NCBI RefSeq assembly: GCF_003027925.1
Contig: NZ_PYPS01000013.1
Span: forward strand, 1-64,000
From: Micromonospora sp. RP3T
GTDB lineage: Bacteria; Actinomycetota; Actinomycetes; Mycobacteriales; Micromonosporaceae
Length of the DNA stretch: 64,000 nt
Direction of reading: 5' to 3'
Made by a program: the position numbers and the translations under genes. The notes under the pieces are model-generated. The model saw nothing but the letters and a program-made list of their open reading frames with translations, had not been told where the DNA came from and made no database searches. Below, piece after piece: positions 36,366 through 47,625 of the stretch. Positions within the stretch are counted from its first letter, which is position 1. Each line of letters begins with the position of its first letter.

Positions 36366-36367
36366 TG

Positions 36368-37834
36368 TCAGGGGGTGGGGTGGGCGGCGTTGCGGGCGAT
36401 GTTGCGGGCCATGCCGCCGAAGACGACGGCGTGGAACGGGGCGACCGAGGCCCAGTAGAGGTGGCCGGGCAGGCCGTGCGGGAGGAAGACGGCACGCTGG
36501 ACGTAGCGGCTGTGGCCGTCCTCGGCCGGCTCGGCGCGCATCTCCAGCCAGGCCCGACCGGGCAGCCGCATCTCGGCGCGCAGCCGCAGCAGCTCGCCCG
36601 GGACGATCTCCTCCACCCGCCAGAAGTCCAGCGCCTCGCCGACCTGGAGCCGGTGCGGGTCGCGCCGGCCGCGGCGCAGCCCCACGCCGCCGACCAGCCG
36701 GTCCAGCCAGCCGCGCACGGACCAGGCCAGCGGGAACGAGTACCAGCCGTGCTCGCCGCCGACGCCCTCGATGACCCGCCACAGCGCCGCCGGAGGGGCG
36801 TCCACCGCCTGTTCCCGCAGGTCCGTGTAGGCGGTGCCGCCGGACCAGTCCGGGTCCGAGGGCAGCGGCTCGGCCGGCGCGTCCGGCCCGCTCGCGGTCG
36901 ACCAGCGCGTCTCCACCTCCGCGTCGCGCACCTTGGCCAGCGCCAGGTCGACCGCCTGGTCGAAGCCGGTCAGCCCGTCGGGCGGGTCGGGCACGTACCG
37001 GGCGATGTCGTGCTCGTGCGCCACCGCCTCGTGGATCAGGCTCTCCACCAGCGGCCGGGCGATCGCGTTCGGCACCGGGGTGATCAGACCGACCCAGTGC
37101 GAGGAGAGCCCGGGGGTGAGCGGGCGCACCGGCAGGATGATCCGGGGCCGCAGCCCGGCCACCCGGGCGTAGCGCTGCATCATCTGCGCGAACGTCAGCA
37201 CGTCCGGCCCGGCGATGTCGAAGCCACGGTTCACCTCGGGCGGCAGGTGCACGCAGCCGGCCAGGTAGCGCAGCACGTCCCGGACCGCGATGGGCTGGAT
37301 CCGGTTGCGTACCCAGCGGGGGGTGATCATCGCCGGCAGCCGCTCGGTGAGGTAGCGCAGCATCTCGAACGAGGCCGAACCGGAGCCGATGATCACCGCG
37401 GCCCGCAGCACCGCGGTCGGCACGCCGCTGTCGAGCAGGATGTGGGCCACCTCCGCCCGGGAGCGCAGGTGCGCCGAGGGCAGGCCGTCGCGTTCCGCCG
37501 GCTCCGGCCCGCCGAGGTAGACGATCCGGCGTACGCCCGCGGCGCGCGCCGCCGCCGCGAAGTTCGTCGCCGCCTCCCGGTCGGCCGCCTCGAAGCCACG
37601 CTGGCCGAGCGAGTGGACCAGGTAGTACGCGACGTCCACGCCCTCGAACGCGGCCGGCAGCGTCTCCGGCCGGCGCAGGTCGCCCTCGACGATCTCCGCG
37701 TCGGCGGCCCAGGGCACGTCGCGCAGCCGCCCGGCCTTACGGGCCAGGCAGCGCACGGTGTGCCCCTCGGTCAGGAGGCGGGGCGCGAGGCGCCCGCCGA
37801 TGTAGCCGGTGGCACCGGTGACGAGGCATCTCAC
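36368..37834 (-). CDS. NAD(P)-binding SDR-type protein with C-terminal DUF2867 domain
   Basis: The GTG at 37834 gives 488 aa starting VRCLVTGATGYIGGRLAPRLL, an intact Rossmann GxxGxxG; the frame is open farther but only overlaps the divergent AtpI-like gene. Residues 1-310 match atypical/extended SDR (NmrA-like) proteins: VAYYLVHSLG, RIVYLGG, FDIAGPDVLTFAQMM. Residues ~330-480 match DUF2867 (SRPBCC-like; WYSFPLAWSVRGWLDRLVGG). The usual YxxxK is not evident, so catalysis is uncertain. The product is often annotated as a DUF2867-containing nucleoside-diphosphate-sugar epimerase-like protein. It is divergent from the atp locus. Confidence 0.82.
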   Translation of the reverse strand: MRCLVTGATGYIGGRLAPRLLTEGHTVRCLARKAGRLRDVPWAADAEIVEGDLRRPETLPAAFEGVDVAYYLVHSLGQRGFEAADREAATNFAAAARAAGVRRIVYLGGPEPAERDGLPSAHLRSRAEVAHILLDSGVPTAVLRAAVIIGSGSASFEMLRYLTERLPAMITPRWVRNRIQPIAVRDVLRYLAGCVHLPPEVNRGFDIAGPDVLTFAQMMQRYARVAGLRPRIILPVRPLTPGLSSHWVGLITPVPNAIARPLVESLIHEAVAHEHDIARYVPDPPDGLTGFDQAVDLALAKVRDAEVETRWSTASGPDAPAEPLPSDPDWSGGTAYTDLREQAVDAPPAALWRVIEGVGGEHGWYSFPLAWSVRGWLDRLVGGVGLRRGRRDPHRLQVGEALDFWRVEEIVPGELLRLRAEMRLPGRAWLEMRAEPAEDGHSRYVQRAVFLPHGLPGHLYWASVAPFHAVVFGGMARNIARNAAHPTP

Positions 37835-37921
37835 GGGCTCCAGTGTGCGGCTCCGTAGACTCCTTCGCTGTGGAGAACGCGAGGGAGCGGCAGATGACCA
37901 CGGTGTTCCCGGCGTACCCCC

Positions 37922-38353
37922 GTGGCTGAGTCGGGGACGCGCGCGGCGGAGGCGGTCGCGGACCGTGGGTGGCGACTGCGCCACCTGCCCGTCCTGCTGG
38001 CCGCGGTGGCCGTGCTGGCCGCGGTGGCGGCGGTGGCCGGCGGGGTGTGGCGCGGCGCGGACGGTGCGCTCGGCGCGGCCGGCGGGGTGGCCGTCACGGC
38101 GGCCAGCTACACGCTCACCACCGTGGTGCTGGCCTGGGCCGACGCCCGCGATCCGCAGCTCGTGCTGCCGTTCGGGCTGGGCCTCTACGTGGCCAAGATG
38201 ACCGCGCTCGGCGGCGTGCTGGTGCTGGTCGCCTCCACCGGCTGGCCGGGGCTGATCCCGTTCTGCCTGGGCCTCGCGGCGGGCGTGGTGATCTGGACCG
38301 GCGTGCACATCTGGTGGCTCGCCACCGTCCACGCGCGACGGGCCGCCCGCTGA
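37922..38353 (+). CDS. AtpI-like membrane protein (ATP synthase protein I family)
   Basis: The 143-aa product has four predicted membrane helices: LPVLLAAVAVLAAVAAVAGG, GAAGGVAVTAASYTLTTVVL, LGLYVAKMTALGGVLVLVAS and PGLIPFCLGLAAGVVIWTGV. GTG 37922 is the start. Size, topology and position two genes before atpB fit the actinobacterial AtpI-like protein, which helps c-ring assembly or ion supply in other bacteria. Sequence identity within this family is low, so the name rests mainly on context. Confidence 0.65.
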   Translation: MAESGTRAAEAVADRGWRLRHLPVLLAAVAVLAAVAAVAGGVWRGADGALGAAGGVAVTAASYTLTTVVLAWADARDPQLVLPFGLGLYVAKMTALGGVLVLVASTGWPGLIPFCLGLAAGVVIWTGVHIWWLATVHARRAAR

Positions 38354-38462
38354 CGGCGTCCCATCCTTCGGGCGACGCGCCACAGCGTCCGCGATCGGTC
38401 ATTCTCTCAGTGGCGCGGGAGGAGTACGGTGCCTCCAGACGACTTCGCCCGCCCGTGTCCCA

Positions 38463-38496
38463 CACAACCAGGTTGTGCGGGGGGTGAGGCACAACC
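38463..38496. promoter_or_regulatory. Palindrome plus half-site upstream of AtpZ-atpB
   Basis: The perfect 15-bp palindrome CACAACCAGGTTGTG at 38463-38477 is followed by a third CACAACC half at 38490-38496, 27 bp from the first. This lies in the 175-bp gap before the AtpZ gene, so it is a candidate regulator site for the atp operon. A folded-RNA role is less likely because the loop would be only 1 nt. Confidence 0.5.
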
Positions 38497-38528
38497 TCTT
38501 CTGCCTTGCTGATATCGTTCGCCCCGTC

Positions 38529-38765
38529 ATGGCCGGTGACCAGAAACCCCCCAACGCTGGCGGCTCGGGCGACGTTCCGTCCGGTGCCGGTCAGGGTTGG
38601 ACCGCGCTCTCATACCTCATCGGGGGCATGCTCGTCTGGGGTTTCGTCGGCTGGCTGGTCGACCGTTGGCTCGATACCGGCGGCGTCGCCACCGGCATCG
38701 GGGTCGTGCTCGGCATGGCCGGGGGCATCATCCTGGTCGTCCGCCGGCTGGGCACGCCTACTTAG
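38529..38765 (+). CDS. AtpZ/AtpI family protein
   Basis: ATG 38529 gives 78 aa: a Gly/Pro-rich N-terminal tail and two membrane helices joined by a short turn (ALSYLIGGMLVWGFVGWLVDRWL and GIGVVLGMAGGIILVV). The WLVDRWLDTG and GxxLGxxxG pattern is that of AtpZ/AtpI-type proteins, which sit at the head of atp operons and aid Fo assembly or cation transport. atpB follows after 11 bp. Confidence 0.85.
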   Translation: MAGDQKPPNAGGSGDVPSGAGQGWTALSYLIGGMLVWGFVGWLVDRWLDTGGVATGIGVVLGMAGGIILVVRRLGTPT

Positions 38766-38776
38766 GAAGGGACGCG

Positions 38777-39574
38777 GTGTTCGGACAGGCGAACGTCCTG
38801 GCTCAGGGCCAGGCGGAATTCCCACCGAGCGTGGGGGACTTCTACCTGCCCAGCATCCTGCCCTGGGGTGCGGAGAACTCGTACTGGTTCACCAAGATCA
38901 CGGCGATGGTGTGGGTCGCCGTCGGCATCTTGATCATCTTCTTCCTGGTCAGCTACCGGAAGCCGCAGCTCGTCCCCACCAAGAAGCAGTGGTTCGCCGA
39001 GTCGATCTACGGCTTCGTCCGCAACAACATCGCGGTGGACATGATCGGGCACGCGGGGGTGCGGTTCGCGCCGTACTTCACCACGCTCTTCTGCTTCATC
39101 CTGCTGACGAACTTCTTCGCGATCGTGCCGTTCTTCCAGATCTCGCCGAACTCGCACATCGCGTTCCCGGCCATCCTCGCCGTGATCAGCTACCTGATGT
39201 TCAACTTCGTCGGCATCCGGCACCACGGCTTCGTGAAGTACTTCAAGAACTCTCTGGTCCCGCCGGCGCCGTGGTACATCCTGCCGCTGCTGATCCCGAT
39301 CGAGTTCTTCTCGACGTTCCTCGTCCGGCCGTTCTCGCTCGCCGTCCGTCTCTTCGCGAACATGTTCGCCGGCCACATGCTCCTGCTGGTCTTCACGCTC
39401 GGCGGTTTCGCCATGCTCAGCGCCAACGTCTGGCTCGCGCCGGTCTCGGTGCTGTCCTGGGTGATGACGATCGCGCTGACCTTCCTCGAGTTCCTGGTGA
39501 TCTGTCTGCAGGCGTACGTCTTCACGGTGCTGACCGCCAGCTACGTGCAGGGCGCGCTCGCCGACGAGCACTGA
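38777..39574 (+). CDS. atpB: ATP synthase Fo subunit a
   Basis: The GTG at 38777 follows AAGGGA by about 5 bp and gives 265 aa. Six membrane helices are predicted. The essential proton-channel arginine lies in the hydrophobic RPFSLAVRLFANMFAGH segment (the Arg before LFAN). The N-terminus (VLAQGQAEFPPSVGDF) faces outside. With the c-ring it forms the proton path. The longer open frame upstream overlaps the AtpZ gene and is not used. Confidence 0.96.
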   Translation: MFGQANVLAQGQAEFPPSVGDFYLPSILPWGAENSYWFTKITAMVWVAVGILIIFFLVSYRKPQLVPTKKQWFAESIYGFVRNNIAVDMIGHAGVRFAPYFTTLFCFILLTNFFAIVPFFQISPNSHIAFPAILAVISYLMFNFVGIRHHGFVKYFKNSLVPPAPWYILPLLIPIEFFSTFLVRPFSLAVRLFANMFAGHMLLLVFTLGGFAMLSANVWLAPVSVLSWVMTIALTFLEFLVICLQAYVFTVLTASYVQGALADEH

Positions 39575-39611
39575 TCCGATCTTTCGCACCAACCGTTGTC
39601 GTCCCGCGTGA

Positions 39612-39872
<261 letters not shown>

Positions 39873-39900
39873 CCCAACCCCGCTGACCGGGAGGTTTTCC

Positions 39901-40440
39901 ATGTTCTTCCTCGCCGCTGAGGGTGGTGAGACGACCCACAACCCGATCATCCCTGTCTGGCAGGAGATCGTGGTCGGGCTGGTCGCCTTCGGTGTCCTCT
40001 GCTTCGTGCTGATGAAGTTCGTCTTCCCGCGCATGGAGCAGACGTTCCAGGCCCGGGTGGACGCGATCGAGGGCGGCATCAAGCGCGCCGAGGCCGCCCA
40101 GGCCGAGGCGAACCAGCTGCTCGAGCAGTACCGCGCCCAGCTCGCCGAGGCGCGTACCGACGCCGCCCGGATCCGGGACGACGCCCGGGCCGACGCCGAG
40201 GGCATCCGCCAGGACATCCTCGCCAAGGCGCGCGAGGAGTCCGACCGGGTCATCGCCGCCGGCAAGGAGCAGCTCCAGGCCGAGCGGGCCACCATCGTGC
40301 GCGAGCTGCGCACCGAGATGGGCACCATCGCGGTGGACCTGGCCAGCAAGATCGTCGGTGAGTCGCTGGCCGACGAGGCGCGTCGCAAGGGCACCGTCGA
40401 CCGGTTCCTGAGCGGTCTCGAGAGCACGGGGGCCCGCTGA
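39901..40440 (+). CDS. atpF: ATP synthase Fo subunit b
   Basis: The 179-aa peripheral-stalk protein has one N-terminal membrane helix (EIVVGLVAFGVLCFVLMKFVF) followed by a long charged helix (EAAQAEANQLLEQYRAQLAEA and onward) that forms the coiled-coil stator. Its stop overlaps the atpH start by one base (TGATG), so the two are translationally coupled. Confidence 0.96.
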   Translation: MFFLAAEGGETTHNPIIPVWQEIVVGLVAFGVLCFVLMKFVFPRMEQTFQARVDAIEGGIKRAEAAQAEANQLLEQYRAQLAEARTDAARIRDDARADAEGIRQDILAKAREESDRVIAAGKEQLQAERATIVRELRTEMGTIAVDLASKIVGESLADEARRKGTVDRFLSGLESTGAR

Positions 40441-41261
40441 TGCAGGCCGCCAGCCGGGAGTCGTACGCCGCCGGGGTCGAGCGCCTCGACGCGTACGTCC
40501 GCGGCGCGGAGCCGTCGGCGGTGGCCTCCACCGCCGACGACATCCTCTCCGTCGCCGCCCTGCTGCGGCGCGAGCCGCGGCTGCGCCGGGCGCTCTCCGA
40601 CCCGGCCCGCTCCGGCGCGGACCGCACGGCCCTGCTGACCGGGATCCTCAGCGGCAAGGTCGGCGCGGAGGCGCTCGACCTGCTCACCGCGCTGGTCGCC
40701 GGTCGCTGGTCGACCCCGTCGGAACTGCTCGACGGCGTCGAGCGGCTGGGCGTGGAGGCGCTCCTGGCGAGCGCCGACTCGGCCGGCGAGCTGGGTGAGG
40801 TCGAGGACGAGCTGTTCCGCTTCGGGCAGGTCGTCTCCGGCTCCGCCGAGCTGTCCAACGCGCTCTCCGACCCGATGGCCCCGGCCGAGCGGCGGTCCGG
40901 CCTCGCCGGCCAACTGCTCGCCGGCAAGGCCCGGCCGGTCACCGTCCGCCTCGTCGAGGTCGCGCTCGCGGGCTTCGGGGGCCGCTCCTTCGGTGGCGCG
41001 CTCACCCGGCTGGTCGAGCTGGCCGCGGACCGGCGGGACCGTCAGGTCGCGTACGTGACCGTGGCGGCCCCGCTGACCGAGGAGGAGGAGCGACGCCTCG
41101 GTGCCCGCCTCTCCGGCATGTACGGTCGGGAGGTGTCCGTCAAGCAGACGGTCGACCCCGACGTGCTCGGCGGGGTGCGGGTACGGGTCGGGTCCGACCT
41201 GTACGACGGCACCGTCCTGCGCCGCCTCAACGAGACCCGCAACGCGCTCGCGAAGCGCTGA
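40440..41261 (+). CDS. atpH: ATP synthase F1 subunit delta
   Basis: The 273-aa product is longer than E. coli delta (177 aa), as is usual in actinobacteria, where an extra helical segment lies before the OSCP/delta domain. The conserved C-terminal part is clear: VAYVTVAAPLTEEEERRLGARL, KQTVDPDVLGGVRVRVG and DGTVLRRLNETRNALAK. It links the b stalk to the top of F1. An 85-bp gap separates it from atpA. Confidence 0.94.
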   Translation: MQAASRESYAAGVERLDAYVRGAEPSAVASTADDILSVAALLRREPRLRRALSDPARSGADRTALLTGILSGKVGAEALDLLTALVAGRWSTPSELLDGVERLGVEALLASADSAGELGEVEDELFRFGQVVSGSAELSNALSDPMAPAERRSGLAGQLLAGKARPVTVRLVEVALAGFGGRSFGGALTRLVELAADRRDRQVAYVTVAAPLTEEEERRLGARLSGMYGREVSVKQTVDPDVLGGVRVRVGSDLYDGTVLRRLNETRNALAKR

Positions 41262-41346
41262 CCAGCGTCTTGCAGCCCTGATTTCGACGCCATCGGACCG
41301 GTCGGTACCTGGTATCCCGGGCCCCTGAACTTTAAGGAAGCAGAGG

Positions 41347-42999
41347 ATGGCCGAGCTGACCATCTCGACGGAGGAGATCCGCGGCGCCCTGGAGCGCTAC
41401 GTCTCCTCCTACACGGCCGACGTCTCCCGTGAGGAGGTCGGCACCGTCGCCGACGCCGGCGACGGCATCGCCCACGTCGAGGGTCTGCCCTCGACCATGA
41501 CCAACGAGCTCCTGGAGTTCGAGGACGGCACGCTCGGCGTGGCGCTGAACCTCGACGTGCGCGAGATCGGTGTCGTCGTCCTCGGCGACTTCGGCGGGAT
41601 CGAAGAGGGTCAGCGCGTCAAGCGCACCGGCCGGGTGCTCTCCGTGCCGGTCGGCGACGCGTTCCTCGGCCGCGTGGTCAACGCGCTCGGCGAGCCGATC
41701 GACGGCATCGGCGACATCGCCAACGAGGGCTTCCGCGAGCTGGAGCTCCAGGCCCCGAACGTGATGGCCCGCCAGTCCGTCTTCGAGCCGCTGCAGACCG
41801 GCATCAAGGCCATCGACGCGATGACCCCGGTCGGCCGTGGCCAGCGTCAGCTGATCATCGGTGACCGGAAGACCGGCAAGACCACCGTCGCGCTGGACGC
41901 CATCCTGAACCAGCGGGAGAACTGGCGCTCCGGCGACCCGACGAAGCAGGTCCGCTGCATCTACGTCGCGATCGGCCAGAAGGCCTCCACCATCGCCTCC
42001 ATCAAGGGGACGCTGGAGGACGCGGGCGCGATGGAGTACACCACCATCGTCGCCTCCCCGGCCTCCGACCCGGCCGGCTTCAAGTACCTCGCGCCCTACA
42101 CCGGCTCGTCCATCGGACAGCATTGGATGTACGGCGGCAAGCACGTCCTGATCGTCTTCGACGACCTGAGCAAGCAGGCCGAGGCGTACCGGGCCGTGTC
42201 GCTGCTGCTGCGCCGCCCGCCGGGCCGTGAGGCGTACCCGGGTGACGTCTTCTACCTGCACTCCCGCCTGCTGGAGCGCTGCGCGAAGCTCTCCGACGAG
42301 CTGGGCGGCGGCTCGATGACCGGTCTGCCGATCATCGAGACCAAGGCGAACGACATCTCGGCGTTCATCCCGACCAACGTCATCTCGATCACCGACGGTC
42401 AGATCTTCCTCGAGACCGACCTGTTCAACCAGGGCGTCCGGCCGGCCATCAACGTCGGCACCTCGGTCTCCCGGGTCGGCGGCGCCGCGCAGGTGAAGCC
42501 GATGAAGAAGGTCGCCGGCTCGCTGCGGCTCAACCTGGCCCAGTTCCGTGAGCTGGAGGCGTTCGCCGCCTTCGCCTCCGACCTGGACCGCGCCTCGCAG
42601 AACCAGCTCGCCCGTGGTTCCCGCCTGGTCGAGCTGCTCAAGCAGCCGAACTACTCGCCGTACCCGGTCAACGAGCAGGTCGTCTCCGTCTGGGCCGGCA
42701 CCGAGGGAAAGCTGGACGACGTCCCGGTCGGCGAGGTCCGCCGCTTCGAGTCGGAGTTCCTCCAGTACCTGCGCCACAAGCACGAGGGCGTGCTGGCCTC
42801 GATCGCGGACAACAAGTGGGGCGACGACATCATCGCCTCGCTGGACTCGGCCATCGCCGAGTTCAAGCAGGTCTTCCTGGGCAAGGAGGACGAGGTCCGC
42901 GTCAACGAGGCCCCGGCCGAGCCGCTGGAGGGTGAGCAGACCCGCGAGACGGTGACCCGCTTCCGCGACGGCACCACCGACCGCCCCGCCGAGAGCTGA
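41347..42999 (+). CDS. atpA: ATP synthase F1 subunit alpha
   Basis: The 550-aa non-catalytic nucleotide-binding subunit has the N-terminal beta barrel ([17 protein letters not shown]), the Walker A loop [11 protein letters not shown] near residue 176, Walker [16 protein letters not shown] and the arginine-finger region (FEIN... type: [16 protein letters not shown] and [14 protein letters not shown]). It ends in an acidic C-terminal extension typical of actinobacteria. ATG 41347 follows AAGGAAG. atpG begins 4 bp after its stop. Confidence 0.97.
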   Translation: MAELTISTEEIRGALERYVSSYTADVSREEVGTVADAGDGIAHVEGLPSTMTNELLEFEDGTLGVALNLDVREIGVVVLGDFGGIEEGQRVKRTGRVLSVPVGDAFLGRVVNALGEPIDGIGDIANEGFRELELQAPNVMARQSVFEPLQTGIKAIDAMTPVGRGQRQLIIGDRKTGKTTVALDAILNQRENWRSGDPTKQVRCIYVAIGQKASTIASIKGTLEDAGAMEYTTIVASPASDPAGFKYLAPYTGSSIGQHWMYGGKHVLIVFDDLSKQAEAYRAVSLLLRRPPGREAYPGDVFYLHSRLLERCAKLSDELGGGSMTGLPIIETKANDISAFIPTNVISITDGQIFLETDLFNQGVRPAINVGTSVSRVGGAAQVKPMKKVAGSLRLNLAQFRELEAFAAFASDLDRASQNQLARGSRLVELLKQPNYSPYPVNEQVVSVWAGTEGKLDDVPVGEVRRFESEFLQYLRHKHEGVLASIADNKWGDDIIASLDSAIAEFKQVFLGKEDEVRVNEAPAEPLEGEQTRETVTRFRDGTTDRPAES

Positions 43000-43003
43000 T
43001 CCG

Positions 43004-45378
<2,375 letters not shown>

Positions 45379-45395
45379 GAGCCCGCTCACACCAC

Positions 45396-45430
45396 GAAGG
45401 CCGTCCCGACACCTCGTCGGGGCGGCCTTC
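45396..45430 (+). terminator. Terminator after atpD
   Basis: A 15-bp stem GAAGGCCGTCCCGAC / GTCGGGGCGGCCTTC with one T-G wobble and a 5-nt loop, 17 bp past the atpD stop. It separates the main atp operon from the LCP gene and atpC. Confidence 0.8.
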
Positions 45431-45505
45431 GCCTGTTCACGACCGGTCCGTACCAGAAGTCCGGTTGGCCGGCAGGCGGTTCGCCGAAGCGCGCGGTACC
45501 GTTCG

Positions 45506-45525
45506 TGACACGAATTCGCGTCACC
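45506..45525. promoter_or_regulatory. Near-perfect 20-bp palindrome upstream of the LCP gene
   Basis: GTGACACGAATTCGCGTCAC is symmetric apart from one base pair on each side of centre (A versus C). It lies 73 bp upstream of the LCP start in the 220-bp gap after atpD. It is a plausible operator; the regulator is unknown. Confidence 0.5.
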
Positions 45526-45598
45526 GTCGTTGATCTCTGCAACGAAACGGACCCCTGCGCCCGTCTCCTCTTCGTGGGCGCGACGATAGGAGATGCTC

Positions 45599-46735
45599 GT
45601 GGGTAAGGGCGGCACGGACCGGGGCAAGCGGTCCATGTGGCGTGGCGTGCCGCGGTGGGCCCGGGTCAGCACCATCCTCGGCATCGTCATGATGGTGCTC
45701 AGCGGCTCGGTGCTGGTGGGCTACCACACACTCGTCGCGCGCTACGAGGGCGCGGTCGGCAAGGGCGACCTCTTCGGCGACCAGGCCGCCGGCGCCACCG
45801 AGAAGAAGAGCGACATCAAGGGCCCGCTCAACATCCTGCTCGTCGGCATCGACCCCCGCACCTCGACGGCCCGCCCGCTCTCCGACTCGATCATGATCCT
45901 GCACGTGCCGGCCGGCATGGACCGCGGCTACCTCTTCTCGCTCCCACGCGACCTGCGGGTGGACATCCCGGCCTTCCCGAAGGCCGACTACTCCGGCGGC
46001 ACCGACCGGATCAACGCCGCCATGTCGCACGGCAGCAACGTGCCGGGCAAGAACCCGAGCGCCGCGCAGGGCTTCGAACTGCTCGCCAAGACCGTCCAGG
46101 GGGTCACCGGCATCAAGCGCTTCGACGCCGGCGCGATCATCAACTTCAGCGGGTTCAAGAAGATCGTGGACGCCATGGGCGGCGTCGACATGTACATCGA
46201 GCGCGACGTGAAGTCCGAGCACCTCCAGCCGGATGGCACGCCGCGTCAGCTCAAGCCGGGCGGGGGTGGCTACCTCGGCCCGCAGGCCCGGTACAAGAAG
46301 GGCGACGCCCACCTCTCGGGCTGGCAGGCGCTGGACTACGTCCGGCAGCGCTACCCCAAGAACGGCGTGCCGGACGCGGACTACGGTCGGCAGCGGCACC
46401 AGCAGCAGTTCGTCAAGGCGATGGTGAGCCAGGCGTTCAGCGCCGACGTGGTGGCCAACCCGGTCAAGCTGGACCGGGTGCTGCGGGCCGCCGGGCAGTC
46501 GCTGGTCTTCAACGGTCGGGGCAACAGCGTCGTCGACTTCGGCCTCGCGCTCAAGGACATCCGTCCCGACGCCATCGAGACGATCAAGCTGCCCGGCGGA
46601 CCGATCGGGAGCGGCAGCGCCTACCGGGGCGAACAGCTCCTCGCGCCGGCCGACGACTTCTTCGCCGCGCTGCGTGCCGAGCAGTTGGACGCGTTCCTGC
46701 TGGAGCACCCCGACTTCAAGCAGAAGAGCCAGTAG
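45599..46735 (+). CDS. LytR-CpsA-Psr (LCP) family cell-wall ligase
   Basis: AGGAG lies 6 bp before GTG 45599 (an ATG at 45593 abuts it), giving 378 aa. One N-terminal membrane helix (STILGIVMMVLSGSVLVGY) is followed by an extracytoplasmic LCP domain: NILLVGIDPRTST, LSDSIMILHV, FSLPRDLRVDIPAF with the Arg/Asp pyrophosphate-binding residues, FSGFKKIVDAMGGVDM and DYGRQRHQQQFVKAM with the second Arg cluster. LCP enzymes transfer lipid-linked glycopolymers to peptidoglycan. It lies between atpD and atpC. Confidence 0.92.
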   Translation: MGKGGTDRGKRSMWRGVPRWARVSTILGIVMMVLSGSVLVGYHTLVARYEGAVGKGDLFGDQAAGATEKKSDIKGPLNILLVGIDPRTSTARPLSDSIMILHVPAGMDRGYLFSLPRDLRVDIPAFPKADYSGGTDRINAAMSHGSNVPGKNPSAAQGFELLAKTVQGVTGIKRFDAGAIINFSGFKKIVDAMGGVDMYIERDVKSEHLQPDGTPRQLKPGGGGYLGPQARYKKGDAHLSGWQALDYVRQRYPKNGVPDADYGRQRHQQQFVKAMVSQAFSADVVANPVKLDRVLRAAGQSLVFNGRGNSVVDFGLALKDIRPDAIETIKLPGGPIGSGSAYRGEQLLAPADDFFAALRAEQLDAFLLEHPDFKQKSQ

Positions 46736-46843
46736 CCTGAGCGGGTGCGGAGTGCCGTGGCCCGGCTCTCACCACCCGCGTTGGGTGGCGCCCGGGGGCG
46801 CGACTAGACTTTCGGCAATCCGCCGCCGCAGCAAGGAGACAGC

Positions 46844-47122
46844 GTGGCACAGCAGCTTCACGTCGAGCTCGTAGCCGTCGAGGAGAAGGTCTGGACCGGT
46901 GAGGCCGAGATGGTCGTCGCCCGGACGACCGAGGGTGAGCTCGGTGTGCTGCCCGGGCACGCGCCGCTGCTCGGCCAGCTCGCGGAGCCCAGCCAGGTGC
47001 GCATCAAGCAGGCCGGTGGCCAGCAGGTCGCGTACGACGTCGCCGGCGGCTTCCTGTCGGTCACCGGTGAGGGCGTGACCGTCCTCGCCGAGAGCGCCAC
47101 CCCGGCCACTCCGGCCCGCTGA
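46844..47122 (+). CDS. atpC: ATP synthase F1 subunit epsilon
   Basis: The 92-aa protein is the N-terminal beta-sandwich domain only (LHVELVAVEEKVWTGEAEMV, ELGVLPGHAPLLGQL, YDVAGGFLSVTGEGVTVLAE). The C-terminal helical hairpin that inhibits ATP hydrolysis in E. coli epsilon (138 aa) is absent or reduced to a short tail. GTG 46844 follows AAGGAG. It is cut off from atpD by the LCP gene and is 12 bp before the DUF2550 gene. Confidence 0.94.
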   Translation: MAQQLHVELVAVEEKVWTGEAEMVVARTTEGELGVLPGHAPLLGQLAEPSQVRIKQAGGQQVAYDVAGGFLSVTGEGVTVLAESATPATPAR

Positions 47123-47134
47123 GCCGACCCGCCG

Positions 47135-47590
47135 ATGGAGATCGTGGAAGGGATCGGAATCGGCGTCGCGGTCGTCGTCGTCGCGCTTCTCATCCTCTTC
47201 ATCCGGCGGGCCCTGTTCACCCGTAGCGGGGGAATCATCCGGCTGAGCGTCCGGGTCACCACGGTGCTCGACGGCCGCGGTTGGTCGCCCGGCTTCGGGC
47301 GGTTCGCCGGCGATCAGCTCCGCTGGTACCGCATGTTCAGCTTCGCGCTCCGCCCGAAGCGGGTGCTCTCCCGTAAGGGGCTGGCGGTGGAGCGCCGCCG
47401 ACTGCCCGAGGGGCAGGAGCGCCTCTCCATGCCGGCCGACTGGGTGATCCTGCGCTGTACCAGCGACCACGCTCCGGTCGAGATCGCCATGGCGCGATCC
47501 ACGGTGACCGGCTTCCTCTCCTGGCTCGAGGCCGCCCCTCCGGGGGCGGCCTCGCCGCGTCTGGCCTCCCAGGACTGGCCCGCCGCCTGA
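47135..47590 (+). CDS. DUF2550 family membrane protein
   Basis: The 151-aa protein has one N-terminal helix (IGIGVAVVVVALLILFIRRAL) and a cytosolic domain with WSPGFGRFAGDQLRWYRMFS, RPKRVLSRKGLAVERRR and VEIAMARSTVTGFLSWLEAAPPG, characteristic of DUF2550. It follows atpC in many actinobacteria, including mycobacteria (Rv1312, from memory). Function is unknown; co-transcription with atpC is likely from the 12-bp gap. Confidence 0.88.
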   Translation: MEIVEGIGIGVAVVVVALLILFIRRALFTRSGGIIRLSVRVTTVLDGRGWSPGFGRFAGDQLRWYRMFSFALRPKRVLSRKGLAVERRRLPEGQERLSMPADWVILRCTSDHAPVEIAMARSTVTGFLSWLEAAPPGAASPRLASQDWPAA

Positions 47591-47625
47591 CGGCCCCCGG
47601 CCCCGGCCCTCAACCCCCGGCACTC

